DNA from: Prochlorococcus sp. MIT 1223
GTDB lineage: Bacteria; Cyanobacteriota; Cyanobacteriia; PCC-6307; Cyanobiaceae
Length of the DNA: 64,000 bases
Direction of reading: 5' to 3'
Assembly (NCBI RefSeq): GCF_034092465.1
Contig: NZ_CP139303.1
Coordinates: 62,001 to 126,000, forward strand
In this document: in pieces, positions 55,174 through 64,000 of the stretch
How the letters are laid out: each line of letters starts with the position of its first letter
Numbering within the stretch: position 1 is the first letter of the stretch
The notes under the pieces: generated by a model
The model's database searches: none
What the model was told of the DNA's origin: nothing
The model's input: the letters and a program-made list of their open reading frames with translations, nothing else
Position numbers and translations under genes: made by a program

Positions 55174-57497
55174 GCTAGGGGGAGCAGGCATTTATCAGAA
55201 TCGCATCCAGCAGGACCAGCTTCTGTTAGCTCTCCTTTGTCATAACGAGTCAGCGCAACAAAAAAATCATCGCTTACTCTTCTTTCAATGACTTCAGATT
55301 GAAGTTTTTCATATGTTTGCGCATCTATTGGTTCAAAAGGTAAGCGAGGAAATGTTGCATTGGCATCAAATCTAGCTAAAAGTGCTGCTGATATATATCC
55401 CTCACTATTATTTATGGCATTGTGAATGGCTTTTGATAATGGTTGAATCTCATCTTCACGAAATTCAATTGTGGCTGATGTGTTGTGATCAGTGTAGTTA
55501 CTTTGTACTTGCATATAAAAGTCAAATTGAGCAAGCGCCGTGAAGTTATTAATGTCTATTTGGTCTGCTCCAGGTAGATTTGCCCAACTAACTTCTGTTG
55601 GAATTTCTACTAACCATTCTGTACATCTTGGGTCAAATGGATTGTCTAGCAAGCGCCCGTTTTCATCTTTATCAGATTGTGAGGGTACAACTGTATATCC
55701 ATAATCCATGCATGCCATAGCAACTGGATCATTCTTTCTAAATGTAATTCTTCTAATGAAACGTTGAGCTTTAGGTGGATGCCAACCAGGAGAGGCTCCT
55801 GTAAGAAGACTTTTTGTTCCTGCTGGCTGAACTGTTGTGCAACGTGAGGGTCTGCGAAGATTATGTTTATCGCAATACTCCCAAACTGTTTGATTAACTA
55901 CTTCTTTCCAATGGTTTAGGTATTCTGCTTCTTTGGCCTTGAGTTTTTTACCTTCTTCTGAATTTGGTCTACCTTCTTCCCACCATTTTAGCCAATTTGT
56001 TCCAAATGCATGAACAAAAAAATCAAATAACCCAGTGAAACTTACTCCGACAATTGGGTCCCACTCTCTACTTTGCCGATACCGTTCAATTTCAAATCTA
56101 TGGTTTAGGAGGCAAGCTACAGAAAGAGCAGCAGCTTTAAAGGAATCATCTTGTTCTTTAATATTTGCAGGGTCAATTTGATTAAGGTGAACTTCTGCAA
56201 GATTGCAGTGAAAATCGGCCCCTAGAATTTCTCCGCAAGGATTCAAGCCGTATCTACCAAGTCTATGTTCTAGTTCATCCTTGCTGATGGGACCATAATT
56301 TTGTTCTAACCAAAAACCAGCTTCTTCTTTCCCTTGATCACAATATATTTCTATAAACTCTTTCCTAAGTTCGGTAGTAGTTAAAAGGTCAGCATTTGAA
56401 CGTGCAATTGCCTCTGGTGCGAATTGAATAGCACCTTCTCCTGATTGAAATTGCTTTGTCACGGCACTTGTAACAACATCAAGGGATGGCTTTGTGTGGT
56501 AAACAAGAGTGTGATTAGCCATTCTTAGAGCATCTTTCTCTGGGTCTATGCTCCAATTCCCCTCAGAATCTTGTTGCCATAGATTTTCTTTTACTCCAGA
56601 AGCCTTTAAATCTTTAGCTGAAAACTGTCGCATTCCAGCGCTACGGCGTATATTCCCAGCAACAATAGTCACAGCTGCTTCATCTATAAGTAGGCAGCAT
56701 TCAATAGAAGTAAGCCTTCTTCCTATAGCTTTATTTGTAAGGTTTGTTATGCGTCCATAAAGATCTTTTAACTTTACAGGGTTTGCCATGCCTCCAAATC
56801 CTTTTAAGGATTCTCCAGCAGGCCTTATATCTTTTAAGTCAATAGAAACATTGATTTCCCCTCCACTGAAGGATTCATTACTGCTTAGCTCTAGAAGCTT
56901 TCTGTAACTTTCTACCCAACCTCTCCTACTATCTCCAACCTTTATTAATACCTCTTCTCCTGTAGTTATGGAAGATGTTTTTTCTTGCCGATTACTTGGT
57001 GAAGTTATTCCAATATCTGTTACTTCTTTTATTTTAATAATGTTTTTAATCTTAGGAAGTTTACTAATTAAGTGTTCTTCAATGATTGCGCCTGTGCCGC
57101 ATCCCATCATTGCAAGATCCATCATTAGGCTAAAAGCTTCCCAATCAACAAGATTTGTAGAAGTGCAGTTATAGGCACCTGAAAAGTTCTTATTGTTTTC
57201 TATCCAAGGAGTGCCTCCTATCCATAACCACCGACCAGAAGGAAGAGCTTTCTTCTCTTTTTGCATTCTTGCCATTAACTCAACTTCTTCATTGCTCAAG
57301 TTGCCTAAGATAGTTAGTCCTTTGAGGTTTCTTTTGCTTACTTGATCCCAGCTTTCTCTACCCTGGTCAGTTTTTCGACTGTAAGTTCTATAAAATACTG
57401 GGTTAGCAGCGGGAGCTGTTAAAGGAAAATCTTGGTGAGAAATACCTTTTTGTGAGGTCTGTAACCCAATTTCGGATCGGCTGGCTGAGATTGTCAA
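55152..57497 (-). CDS. nrdJ: Ribonucleotide reductase, class II (B12-dependent), monomeric
   Basis: Reduces ribonucleotides to deoxyribonucleotides with adenosylcobalamin as radical source. The 781-residue length fits the monomeric Lactobacillus-type enzyme. PCGEIL near residue 421 holds the active-site cysteine, and PAGTKSLLTGASPGWHPP is the conserved finger-loop region. The C-terminal redox pair is Cys765 and Cys770 in CDSDKC. The need for cobalamin links it to cbiX in this window. Its transcript ends in a terminator that begins inside the coding region. Confidence 0.95.
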   Translation of the reverse strand: MTISASRSEIGLQTSQKGISHQDFPLTAPAANPVFYRTYSRKTDQGRESWDQVSKRNLKGLTILGNLSNEEVELMARMQKEKKALPSGRWLWIGGTPWIENNKNFSGAYNCTSTNLVDWEAFSLMMDLAMMGCGTGAIIEEHLISKLPKIKNIIKIKEVTDIGITSPSNRQEKTSSITTGEEVLIKVGDSRRGWVESYRKLLELSSNESFSGGEINVSIDLKDIRPAGESLKGFGGMANPVKLKDLYGRITNLTNKAIGRRLTSIECCLLIDEAAVTIVAGNIRRSAGMRQFSAKDLKASGVKENLWQQDSEGNWSIDPEKDALRMANHTLVYHTKPSLDVVTSAVTKQFQSGEGAIQFAPEAIARSNADLLTTTELRKEFIEIYCDQGKEEAGFWLEQNYGPISKDELEHRLGRYGLNPCGEILGADFHCNLAEVHLNQIDPANIKEQDDSFKAAALSVACLLNHRFEIERYRQSREWDPIVGVSFTGLFDFFVHAFGTNWLKWWEEGRPNSEEGKKLKAKEAEYLNHWKEVVNQTVWEYCDKHNLRRPSRCTTVQPAGTKSLLTGASPGWHPPKAQRFIRRITFRKNDPVAMACMDYGYTVVPSQSDKDENGRLLDNPFDPRCTEWLVEIPTEVSWANLPGADQIDINNFTALAQFDFYMQVQSNYTDHNTSATIEFREDEIQPLSKAIHNAINNSEGYISAALLARFDANATFPRLPFEPIDAQTYEKLQSEVIERRVSDDFFVALTRYDKGELTEAGPAGCDSDKCLLPLAKPDKKA

Positions 57498-57561
57498 GAC
57501 TTTTCCTGGTCATTACGTCCTTGCACCCTAACGCCACTAATGGGGTCTGCAAGTAATTTTT

Positions 57562-57577
57562 ACACCATCTGCAGTGT
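57562..57577. promoter_or_regulatory. Candidate NrdR-type box upstream of nrdJ
   Basis: The 16-bp sequence ACACCATCTGCAGTGT, about 65 bp upstream of the nrdJ start, has ACAC and GTGT ends, which is the outer frame of NrdR boxes. NrdR boxes usually come in pairs, and only one is evident here, so support is limited. It also lies about 40 bp before the divergent methyltransferase gene. Confidence 0.3.
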
Positions 57578-57617
57578 ATGGAAGAGAATATAAAAATGTT
57601 CTATTTTTTTTATTATT

Positions 57618-58310
57618 GTGCATCGGATTCCAGAACCAGAATTAATGACCGGTTTTGAGCAAGTCAAAGCTTACTCAGAATCTGACTTCTCATCATCTGA
57701 TGCGGATTTGGTTGAGAGAATTGAGGAATATATTTTTAGATTTGACACCCCTTTAATGAATGATGGAGTAATTATTGATATGGGTTGTGGGCCAGGAAAT
57801 ATTACTGAGAGGCTTGCCTCTAAGTGGCCAAAGTCAAAAATATATGGCATTGATGGTTCGCAAGAAATGTTGAATATTGCCAGAGCAAGGAAGATAAGCT
57901 CTGAAAATCCTAAATTGAAGGGTATTTCATATTTAAACTCTTCGTTCTCATTGCTTTTAAGAACTAGGCCAGAGATGATTAATAGTGCTGACCTTATTGT
58001 TAGCAATAGCGTTCTGCATCATATACATCACCCAATTGATTTTTGGAGGACTCTTAAGAAAATAGGAAAAGAAGGATGCTTGATTTTTCAGAGAGACCTA
58101 AGAAGACCTTGCTCAGCTGAAAAGGCAATTGATTTGCAACGAAAATATCAGTCTGATTCACCAGAGGTTTTAAAAAAAGATTATTTAGCATCTTTGTATG
58201 CTGCTTTTACTATTAATGAGGTCAAAGAACAGCTAGTTGAAGCAGGACTGTTTCAATTAAAAGTATTTGAAGTAGATGATCGTTATCTTGAGATAGTTGG
58301 AGTTATTTAA
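57618..58310 (+). CDS. SAM-dependent methyltransferase (class I)
   Basis: A 230-residue methyltransferase. VIIDMGCGPGNITERLA near residue 52 is SAM motif I; GIDGSQEMLNIARA follows as motif Post-I, and SNSVLHHIHHP near residue 130 is the region around motif IV. The substrate is unknown. It begins with GTG; a second start, MTGFEQ, lies 9 codons in. It is divergent from nrdJ and 36 bp ahead of prfC. Confidence 0.85.
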   Translation: MHRIPEPELMTGFEQVKAYSESDFSSSDADLVERIEEYIFRFDTPLMNDGVIIDMGCGPGNITERLASKWPKSKIYGIDGSQEMLNIARARKISSENPKLKGISYLNSSFSLLLRTRPEMINSADLIVSNSVLHHIHHPIDFWRTLKKIGKEGCLIFQRDLRRPCSAEKAIDLQRKYQSDSPEVLKKDYLASLYAAFTINEVKEQLVEAGLFQLKVFEVDDRYLEIVGVI

Positions 58311-58346
58311 GATAACTTTGAAGAAAATTAGTATGAAATTCTTTTA

Positions 58347-60014
58347 ATGAACATTTTGTCGCTTGATAGCAGCGAATCATTACCTGAAATAGAAGAAACT
58401 TCTAAAGAAACCATTGCTAGAGCTGTTGCTAAGAGGAAAAATTTTGCAATTATTTCTCACCCAGACGCTGGTAAAACTACTCTTACAGAACAATTGCTTT
58501 TGTATGGAGGAGCAATTCAACAAGCAGGTGCTGTAAAAGCTCGAGGAGAACAGAGAAAAGTTACATCAGACTGGATGGAGTTAGAAAAACAAAGGGGAAT
58601 ATCAATTACTTCAACTGTTTTGCAATTTGAATACAACCAAAAAACTATTAATCTTCTTGATACCCCTGGTCACCAGGATTTTTCTGAAGACACATATCGC
58701 ACCCTCGCTGCTGCTGATAATGCAGTAATGCTTGAAGACGCTGCTAAAGGACTTGAGCCTCAAACAAGGAAATTATTTGAAGTGTGCAGGATGAGACGTA
58801 TCCCTATATTCACTTTCATAAATAAAATGGACAGACCAGGTCAAGAACCTTTAGCACTGCTAGATGAGATTGAATCTGAGCTAGATTTGTTAACTTGGGC
58901 CGTTAATTGGCCTATAGGAAGTGGCGAAAATTTTCGAGGAATTATTGATCGCTTGTCTAAAGAAGTTATTTTATTTACTCGTACTCAAAGAGGAAAACAG
59001 TCAATAGAGAAAAAACATAAGTTGAACGATCCGGAGTTATTCGACTTAGTTGAGCAAGATCTTTTAAATAAGGCTTTGGAAGAAATCGAACTGCTTGAAG
59101 AGGCAGGCTCTTCGATGGATTTAGATCTTATTAGGGGCGGTGAATTAACCCCTGTATTTTTCGGATCTGCAATGACAAATTTCGGCGTTAGATCCTTCCT
59201 TGATAATTTTCTGGACATGGCCCAAGGTCCAGTCGCGAGAAATAGTAGTAATGGACCTATTGATCCAATGAGAGATGGATTTAGTGGATTCGTTTTTAAA
59301 TTACAGGCAAATATGGATCCAAGACATAGAGATCGAATTGCTTTTGTTCGAGTATGTAGTGGTAAGTTTGAAAAAGACATGACAGTTCGTCATGCCCGAA
59401 CAGGCAAAAACATAAGACTATCAAGACCACAAAAGATTTTTGGCAAAGATCGTTCCTCTGTTATGGATGCCTTCCCAGGAGACGTTATTGGTTTAAATAA
59501 TCCGGGCATGTTTTCAATTGGCGATACTTTATATGTAGGTAAACATCTTGAGTATGAAGGTATACCGTGTTTTAGTCCTGAGATTTTTAGTTGGTTACGC
59601 AATCCCAATCCTTCTGCATTTAAAAATTTCAAAAAAGGAGTAAATCAGTTACGAGAAGAAGGAGCTGTTCAGATCCTTTACGATAAAGATGAGAGCAAAA
59701 GAGATCCTATTTTAGCGGCGGTTGGTCAGCTTCAATTAGAAGTTGTTCAACATCGCCTTGAAAATGAATATGGAGTCTTGACAAGACTTGAACCTATGGG
59801 ATTTCAAGTAGCAAGATGGGTTAATGCAGGTTGGCCAGCTTTGAATGAGATCGGACGTGTTTTCAACTGTAAAATAGTTCAGGATTCGTGGATGAGGCCT
59901 GTTCTTCTTTTTAAAAATGAATGGAATCTGAATCAATTACGAGAAGATCACCCTGACTTGGATTTAAGAAATGTCGCTCCAGTTGTAAGTGGTGTAGACC
60001 CTATTAGTCTTTAA
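58347..60014 (+). CDS. prfC: Peptide chain release factor 3
   Basis: A 555-residue GTPase that recycles RF1/RF2 from the ribosome. The P-loop HPDAGKTT is near residues 38-45, the switch-[18 protein letters not shown] near residue 100, and NKMD near residue 155. The QRGISITST segment is the RF3 signature. The N-terminal 30 residues are an extension. It is in the same direction as, and just downstream of, the methyltransferase gene. Confidence 0.96.
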   Translation: MNILSLDSSESLPEIEETSKETIARAVAKRKNFAIISHPDAGKTTLTEQLLLYGGAIQQAGAVKARGEQRKVTSDWMELEKQRGISITSTVLQFEYNQKTINLLDTPGHQDFSEDTYRTLAAADNAVMLEDAAKGLEPQTRKLFEVCRMRRIPIFTFINKMDRPGQEPLALLDEIESELDLLTWAVNWPIGSGENFRGIIDRLSKEVILFTRTQRGKQSIEKKHKLNDPELFDLVEQDLLNKALEEIELLEEAGSSMDLDLIRGGELTPVFFGSAMTNFGVRSFLDNFLDMAQGPVARNSSNGPIDPMRDGFSGFVFKLQANMDPRHRDRIAFVRVCSGKFEKDMTVRHARTGKNIRLSRPQKIFGKDRSSVMDAFPGDVIGLNNPGMFSIGDTLYVGKHLEYEGIPCFSPEIFSWLRNPNPSAFKNFKKGVNQLREEGAVQILYDKDESKRDPILAAVGQLQLEVVQHRLENEYGVLTRLEPMGFQVARWVNAGWPALNEIGRVFNCKIVQDSWMRPVLLFKNEWNLNQLREDHPDLDLRNVAPVVSGVDPISL

Positions 60015-60070
60015 CTTGATTGCCTTTATAATTTGTATATTAGAGTTTCAGGAAAAGACCTGACTTATTG

Positions 60071-60760
60071 ATGGTTGATGATCAAAATTCCAGTTTTAAT
60101 TCAGGGTCGAAAGATCCTTATGAGTTGCTTGGGGTAAGTCCTGGCACAAATTTTGATGATATAAAGCTAGCTAGAGAGAAAAAAATTTCTCAAGCAGGAG
60201 ACGACTTGATTCAAAAAGCAAAAATTGAAGCAGCTTATGACACTTTGCTTATGAATAGCCTTAAAGCAAGGCAGTTAGGCAAAGTTAGCAATGAAGCGAT
60301 TAATGCATCTGAAAAGGAAAAATTCACTAATAGTGAAATTGGTGGTGTTGCAAGCTCCCTGCTTACACGCTTAAAGGGGGCTAACCCTAATCTCAGTGAA
60401 ATAAATAGCCAAGGTTTTTTATCTTCCTTTTCTATCTCTGGTGGTCAAGGGGTAATACTAAGATGTTCTATTGGTTTCCTAGCACTTGTACTGCTTTTAA
60501 TTTCACCAGATAACACTATCGAACTTATTCTTTCATTATCAACCATCGGATTATTTATTAGTCAGGTTAAAAGAGGGAGAAATCTAATAAGTTCTTTAGG
60601 TTGGAGCGTGGTCCTTTTATCTGTAGGCTTGATTTTAGGAGGTTTCCTTTCAAGTCAGACAGGACTAAGTCATGAAAACCTATATTCTCTATCAGAACAA
60701 AAGTTAGAATCATTGCCTGCCTTATTTTTAATTTTCCTAGGGACTATAATTTTGGATTAG
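60071..60760 (+). CDS. CPP1-like (DUF3353) membrane protein with a J-like domain
   Basis: A 229-residue protein from ATG 60071; an adjacent TTG is also possible. Residues 15-60 (DPYELLGVSPGTNFDDIKLAREKKISQAGDD... AAYDTLLMNSL) match the J-like domain of the CPP1/DUF3353 family, which lacks the HPD motif. The C-terminal half has about three transmembrane segments. In plants CPP1 stabilises protochlorophyllide reductase; a similar chaperone role here is a family-based guess. It follows prfC by 56 bp. Confidence 0.82.
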   Translation: MVDDQNSSFNSGSKDPYELLGVSPGTNFDDIKLAREKKISQAGDDLIQKAKIEAAYDTLLMNSLKARQLGKVSNEAINASEKEKFTNSEIGGVASSLLTRLKGANPNLSEINSQGFLSSFSISGGQGVILRCSIGFLALVLLLISPDNTIELILSLSTIGLFISQVKRGRNLISSLGWSVVLLSVGLILGGFLSSQTGLSHENLYSLSEQKLESLPALFLIFLGTIILD

Positions 60761-60791
60761 TTGTTATATTTGAATTACTATTTCTTATCGT

Positions 60792-61694
60792 TCATTTTTC
60801 TATAAGTTTGCGAATTTCATCTTCTTGTACTAAATATATACTTTTACAAAATTGACAAACTAGCTCTGCCTCTTTTTCTTTATTTAGAATCTCCTTTAAT
60901 TCTTTTGCTCCTAATATCTTAAGAGCTGATACACTTCTTTCTCTAGAACAACGACATTTAAACTGAATATTTTGTCTAGTACTTATTTCTTGAGTTTGAA
61001 AACTATCGAGATTTGGGAAAATCCCCTCGATTAGTTGAATTAGATTGCTTTGAGAATTAGCAAGTATTTGACTAAAAGATAAGATTTTTTGGCACCTTTC
61101 TTCCAGAAAAGCAACTAATTCCGGATCATTCTCAGCTTTTGGCAATACCTGAACTAAAAGTCCGCCAGAGCAAATTAAATTACTATTTTTGATGCTTTCT
61201 CCAACAAATACAGCTGAAGGTGTTTGTTCAGAATGAAGAAGGTATGAAGCAATATCTTCACCGATCTCTCCATTCACTAATTCAACAGTGCTACTAAAAG
61301 GATCGCCTTTCCCTTCATCTCTTAAAACATGTAGATATCCTGTCCCAGTAGCAGCAGCGAAATTAAATGAATAATTACTATTCTTATCTTTTATTAAGTC
61401 TAATTCTAGGTTGGGGTTGCCGACATATCCCCTAACTGTTCCATCTCTTCCTGCATCAACCATTAATCCTTTAAGTGGTCCATCAGAGTTGACTTTTATA
61501 GTCACTCTTCCGTGGTTAACTTTCATAGAACTTGCGAGAAGTAACCCTGCACTCATAGTTCTTCCTAAAATTGCAGTGGTTAAAAATGAGAGATTATGTT
61601 TTTGCTGTGCGGTTTTAGTGATATCTGTTGTTAAGACTGCTACTAGACGAATTCCACCATTGGCAGCAGTTGCTCTTATTAAATGATCGCTCAT
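60792..61694 (-). CDS. hslO: Redox-regulated chaperone Hsp33
   Basis: A 300-residue Hsp33. The N-terminal substrate-binding domain ([20 protein letters not shown]) leads to the C-terminal zinc/redox domain: CxC at Cys247/Cys249 and CxxC at Cys280/Cys283. Oxidation of these cysteines switches the chaperone on. It is convergent with the CPP1-like gene and is followed, on the same strand, by the ABC ATPase gene upstream. Confidence 0.95.
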   Translation of the reverse strand: MSDHLIRATAANGGIRLVAVLTTDITKTAQQKHNLSFLTTAILGRTMSAGLLLASSMKVNHGRVTIKVNSDGPLKGLMVDAGRDGTVRGYVGNPNLELDLIKDKNSNYSFNFAAATGTGYLHVLRDEGKGDPFSSTVELVNGEIGEDIASYLLHSEQTPSAVFVGESIKNSNLICSGGLLVQVLPKAENDPELVAFLEERCQKILSFSQILANSQSNLIQLIEGIFPNLDSFQTQEISTRQNIQFKCRCSRERSVSALKILGAKELKEILNKEKEAELVCQFCKSIYLVQEDEIRKLIEK

Positions 61695-61725
61695 ATTAAT
61701 TTTTTAAATGAAGTGAACCTAGACA

Positions 61726-62346
61726 TTAAATTAATTTTCCTTGGTTGAGTTGATAGGAATACATCGATGAGGCTTTAAATAACTCAATTTCATGGGTAAC
61801 AACTATTAGAAGTTGATCTTTCGCTAAATTCATTAATAATTCCATGATTTCAGAACGAACAGACCAATCTAATCCAGCGGTTGGTTCGTCAAGAAGAAGA
61901 ATTCTCGGTTTTTTAAGCAATTGAACAGCAATTGCTAGCCGTCGCTGTTGGCCTCCACTAAGTTCCTCAGGCGATTTGCGAAGATTAATGCCATTAAGCC
62001 CAACTCTATTTAGGACTTTAATTTGTTCTTCATTTCCAAGTCGAAGTTGCCCTAAGCGTAATTCTTGAGAAATTGTTAAGCCGAGGAAATGGCGTTCAGG
62101 GAATTGAAAAACAATTCCACACATCCATTTTCTTTGTCTTGAGTTAATAGGTTCTTCATCCCATTTGATAATCCCTGAATTAGGTGTCGAATGTCCACTT
62201 ATGATTTCAATAAGAGTAGTTTTGCCACTTCCACTATTGCCTTTTATTACTGTTGGAATACCAGGATATGCGCGCAGGTTAATCCCTTTTAAAATAGGTT
62301 TCTCTGAAGTTGCAGGATGAAAATGAATCCCTTTAAGTTCAAGCAT
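61726..62346 (-). CDS. ABC transporter ATP-binding protein
   Basis: A 206-residue ATPase. Walker A is GNSGSGKTTLIE near residue 38, the Q-loop is in VFQFPERHFL, the ABC signature LSGGQQRRL is near residue 130 and Walker B ILLLDEPTAGLDW near 150. The Q-loop and FPERH segment resemble the energy-coupling (ECF/CbiO) type. No permease is adjacent in the window, so the substrate is unknown. Confidence 0.88.
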   Translation of the reverse strand: MLELKGIHFHPATSEKPILKGINLRAYPGIPTVIKGNSGSGKTTLIEIISGHSTPNSGIIKWDEEPINSRQRKWMCGIVFQFPERHFLGLTISQELRLGQLRLGNEEQIKVLNRVGLNGINLRKSPEELSGGQQRRLAIAVQLLKKPRILLLDEPTAGLDWSVRSEIMELLMNLAKDQLLIVVTHEIELFKASSMYSYQLNQGKLI

Positions 62347-62462
62347 TAATCCCCCTTAGGTTCTTATTTTAATGAGAAAATGTCCAACCCTAAGCAATTG
62401 GTATTTGTTTAGATAGATTTTTATTATTGTATATAAATCCATTTTAAAAATATGTACTTCAG

Positions 62463-62924
62463 ATGAAGGTTAACTTTCGTGAGATAGATCCATTTAATTC
62501 GTGGATTTGGATCCGTTTTGCAAACGTTCCTGGACAAGGTGAAAAGAATTATATTGATGGTGTTTTTGATAGTTGGTATGTAATAGGACGACTTGGTGGG
62601 TTTAATTCAGCAAATCTCCAGGCACATGATTATGGCTCGGACTTAAGCTGGATGTCCTACGAAAATGCAGAGTCTGGCTCTGTATTGCCTTCATTAATGC
62701 ACAATATTGGACAATTGGAATATCAAGGTGACTGGGCAAGGTGTTGGGTTGATTTGGGGACTTGTGATGCCTTGGCTATTGACGTTTTGATTAATTCATT
62801 GAAGCAAGTAGATGTAGATATTGTTGAACTTAATGAAGTAGTAATTGGAGGAGTTAATGATGATTGGCCAGTTGAAGATCACCCAGACTCTATTTTTCCC
62901 TCACAAGGTGAACGAAGAGTTTGA
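62463..62924 (+). CDS. DUF3531 family protein
   Basis: A 153-residue protein conserved in cyanobacteria and plastid-bearing eukaryotes, as far as I recall. It opens FREIDPFNSWIWIRFANVPGQGEKNYIDGVFDSWYVIGRLGGFN, with a second block DLSWMSYENAESGSVLPSLMHNIGQLEYQGDWARCWVDLGT. No catalytic motif is evident. Its TGA overlaps the TTG start of rsmE by 4 bp. Confidence 0.8.
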   Translation: MKVNFREIDPFNSWIWIRFANVPGQGEKNYIDGVFDSWYVIGRLGGFNSANLQAHDYGSDLSWMSYENAESGSVLPSLMHNIGQLEYQGDWARCWVDLGTCDALAIDVLINSLKQVDVDIVELNEVVIGGVNDDWPVEDHPDSIFPSQGERRV

Positions 62925-63679
62925 AAGAATTTAGGCGACTACTCATATCTCAAAAACGACTTGCAGATAGCAATAGTGATGCCGGCATCATTTCTTTGAA
63001 CAATGCAGAAGCTCATTATTTGTATCGAGTCCTCAGGTTACAAAAAGGTGATTGCGTGAATGTTGTTAATGGTAAAGGTTGTTTGTGGGATGCAGTTCTT
63101 AATACTCCTGCTTCTATACAACTTACCTCAACAGTTAACCAACCATTGGTTGATCAACTCCCTCCTAGGACCATGACTTGCTTGGCGATTGTAGTTCCTA
63201 AAAAAGGCTTTGAAGATGTTCTCAGAATGGGTTGTGAACTAGGAGTGGATGTTTTTCAACCATTGACTTCTGATTTTTATGTTCCTCATGCTACAACTAA
63301 AGGAAAGACGATGAGATGGCAAACTATTTTGCATGAGAGTCTTGAACAATCAGAGAGACTCTGGATACCTGAATTACGGGAAATTACTTCACTGAACACT
63401 TGGTTTAAAACTATTCCAAATTCCTCTGCTCTTTCGATAGCGACAGCAAGAACTCCAGGTTCTAAGGAAATCAATAAATGGATGAAATCTTTAGATAAAT
63501 CAATTAAACAAATATGGGTGTTAATTGGACCTGAGGGAGGATGGTCAAGGAGCGAAATATTTTTATCCAGTGAACTTGGTTTTGAGCAAGTTAAACTTGG
63601 AGATAATATTTTAAGAACATCTACTGCTGCTATTGTCGCTTCACATTCTATGGTTACATGGAGAAGACTCTCTTGTTAA
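62921..63679 (+). CDS. rsmE: 16S rRNA (uracil1498-N3)-methyltransferase
   Basis: A 252-residue SPOUT methyltransferase. The N-terminal PUA-like part (NAEAHYLYRVLRLQKGDCVNVVNGKG) precedes the knot domain with LIGPEGGWSRSE near residue 203 and LGDNILRTSTAAIVA near residue 228, the RsmE signatures. It modifies U1498 of 16S rRNA. It begins with TTG, overlapping the DUF3531 stop, which indicates coupling. Confidence 0.93.
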   Translation: MKEFRRLLISQKRLADSNSDAGIISLNNAEAHYLYRVLRLQKGDCVNVVNGKGCLWDAVLNTPASIQLTSTVNQPLVDQLPPRTMTCLAIVVPKKGFEDVLRMGCELGVDVFQPLTSDFYVPHATTKGKTMRWQTILHESLEQSERLWIPELREITSLNTWFKTIPNSSALSIATARTPGSKEINKWMKSLDKSIKQIWVLIGPEGGWSRSEIFLSSELGFEQVKLGDNILRTSTAAIVASHSMVTWRRLSC

Positions 63680-63758
63680 ATTGAGAAAAGATTCCTTTTT
63701 ATGTCTATAGATGTCTATAGAATTTATAGTAAATATTTAATTTGCTATTTCATATCGC

Positions 63759-64000
63759 ATGATTTCTTTTACCTTAATTGATACTCAATGGCTCATTGCA
63801 TTTATCTTAAACTTTATCTTAATTTTTATCGGTCAAGGTACTAAGCTCTTAACGCCAAAAGGATGGTTTCATGCTGGAATCCTTGGAACGCTACTTTGGG
63901 GCTGCTTAGGATGGGAAGGGTGGTGTTCAGTTGTTGTCTATCTTGTTCTTGGAACCTATGTCACAAAGATTGGATTTAAGTACAAGGAATCACTTGGTAT
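63759..64000 (+). CDS. DUF92 family membrane protein (partial)
   Basis: The first 80 residues of a gene that runs out of the window. It opens ISFTLIDTQWLIAFILNFILIFIG and continues LTPKGWFHAGILGTLLWGCLGWEGW, the family's early Trp/Gly-rich loop between two membrane helices. DUF92 includes the plastid phytyl-phosphate kinase VTE6. A 10-bp tandem duplication (ATGTCTATAG, 63701-63720) lies upstream. Confidence 0.75.
   Translation, partial: MISFTLIDTQWLIAFILNFILIFIGQGTKLLTPKGWFHAGILGTLLWGCLGWEGWCSVVVYLVLGTYVTKIGFKYKESLG

Overview
The window looks like the chromosome of a low-light-adapted marine Prochlorococcus. The evidence is an AT-rich sequence with short intergenic gaps, a Pcb divinyl-chlorophyll a/b antenna gene, a tandem pair of high-light-inducible (HLIP) genes, a cyanobacterial lycopene beta-cyclase, a B12-dependent monomeric ribonucleotide reductase and many short cyanobacterial proteins of unknown function. 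I cannot fix the strain. I see no rRNA, CRISPR array, insertion sequence or intact prophage. There is one tRNA gene (Ser, anticodon TGA).

Layout. 1-9,160 is core metabolism: the end of an amidase gene, murI, a polyprenyl diphosphate synthase, a HAD phosphatase, acs, a DUF1350 protein, a DEDDh exonuclease, hisS and a eukaryote-like UDP-glucose dehydrogenase. 9,240-16,260 mixes small unknown proteins with pcb, a GltS-type transporter, a GST and a membrane protein with a worn GIY-YIG-like domain. 16,250-26,760 holds crtL, two short-chain dehydrogenases, an MscS channel, an isochorismatase-like hydrolase, a Fur-family regulator, an ArsS-like radical SAM enzyme, an stpA-like compatible-solute phosphatase and its divergent dehydrogenase-like partner. 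26,760-36,000 holds metY-metA, an AlkB-like oxygenase, a SulP transporter, a GlcE-like oxidase, cbiX and a GMC oxidoreductase.

36,500-42,700 is rich in unknown genes. It contains a lumenal pentapeptide protein, a two-gene ribbon-helix-helix operon behind a tandem 19-bp repeat, a GC-rich candidate small RNA reading away from that repeat, a large GT39-like glycosyltransferase and tRNA-Ser. 42,797-51,185 is a surface-polysaccharide island. Four of its genes fit most of the GDP-D-glycero-D-manno-heptose route (hddA, gmhB, hddC; gmhA is not in the window) and others encode sugar epimerases, a sugar methyltransferase and a glycosyltransferase. It also carries a split L-2-hydroxyglutarate-oxidase-like gene whose two frames meet exactly at an in-phase A_AAA_AAG slippery heptamer.

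51,500-64,000 returns to housekeeping: a DUF218 protein, very small membrane proteins, the HLIP pair, nrdJ with a terminator whose 5' arm is inside its last codons, a methyltransferase, prfC, a CPP1-like protein, hslO, an ABC ATPase, a DUF3531 protein, rsmE and the start of a DUF92 gene.

The best candidates for something undescribed are the RHH operon / tandem operator / small-RNA module at 36,995-38,314 and the split oxidase gene at 46,404-47,650. Both are sequence-based inferences.
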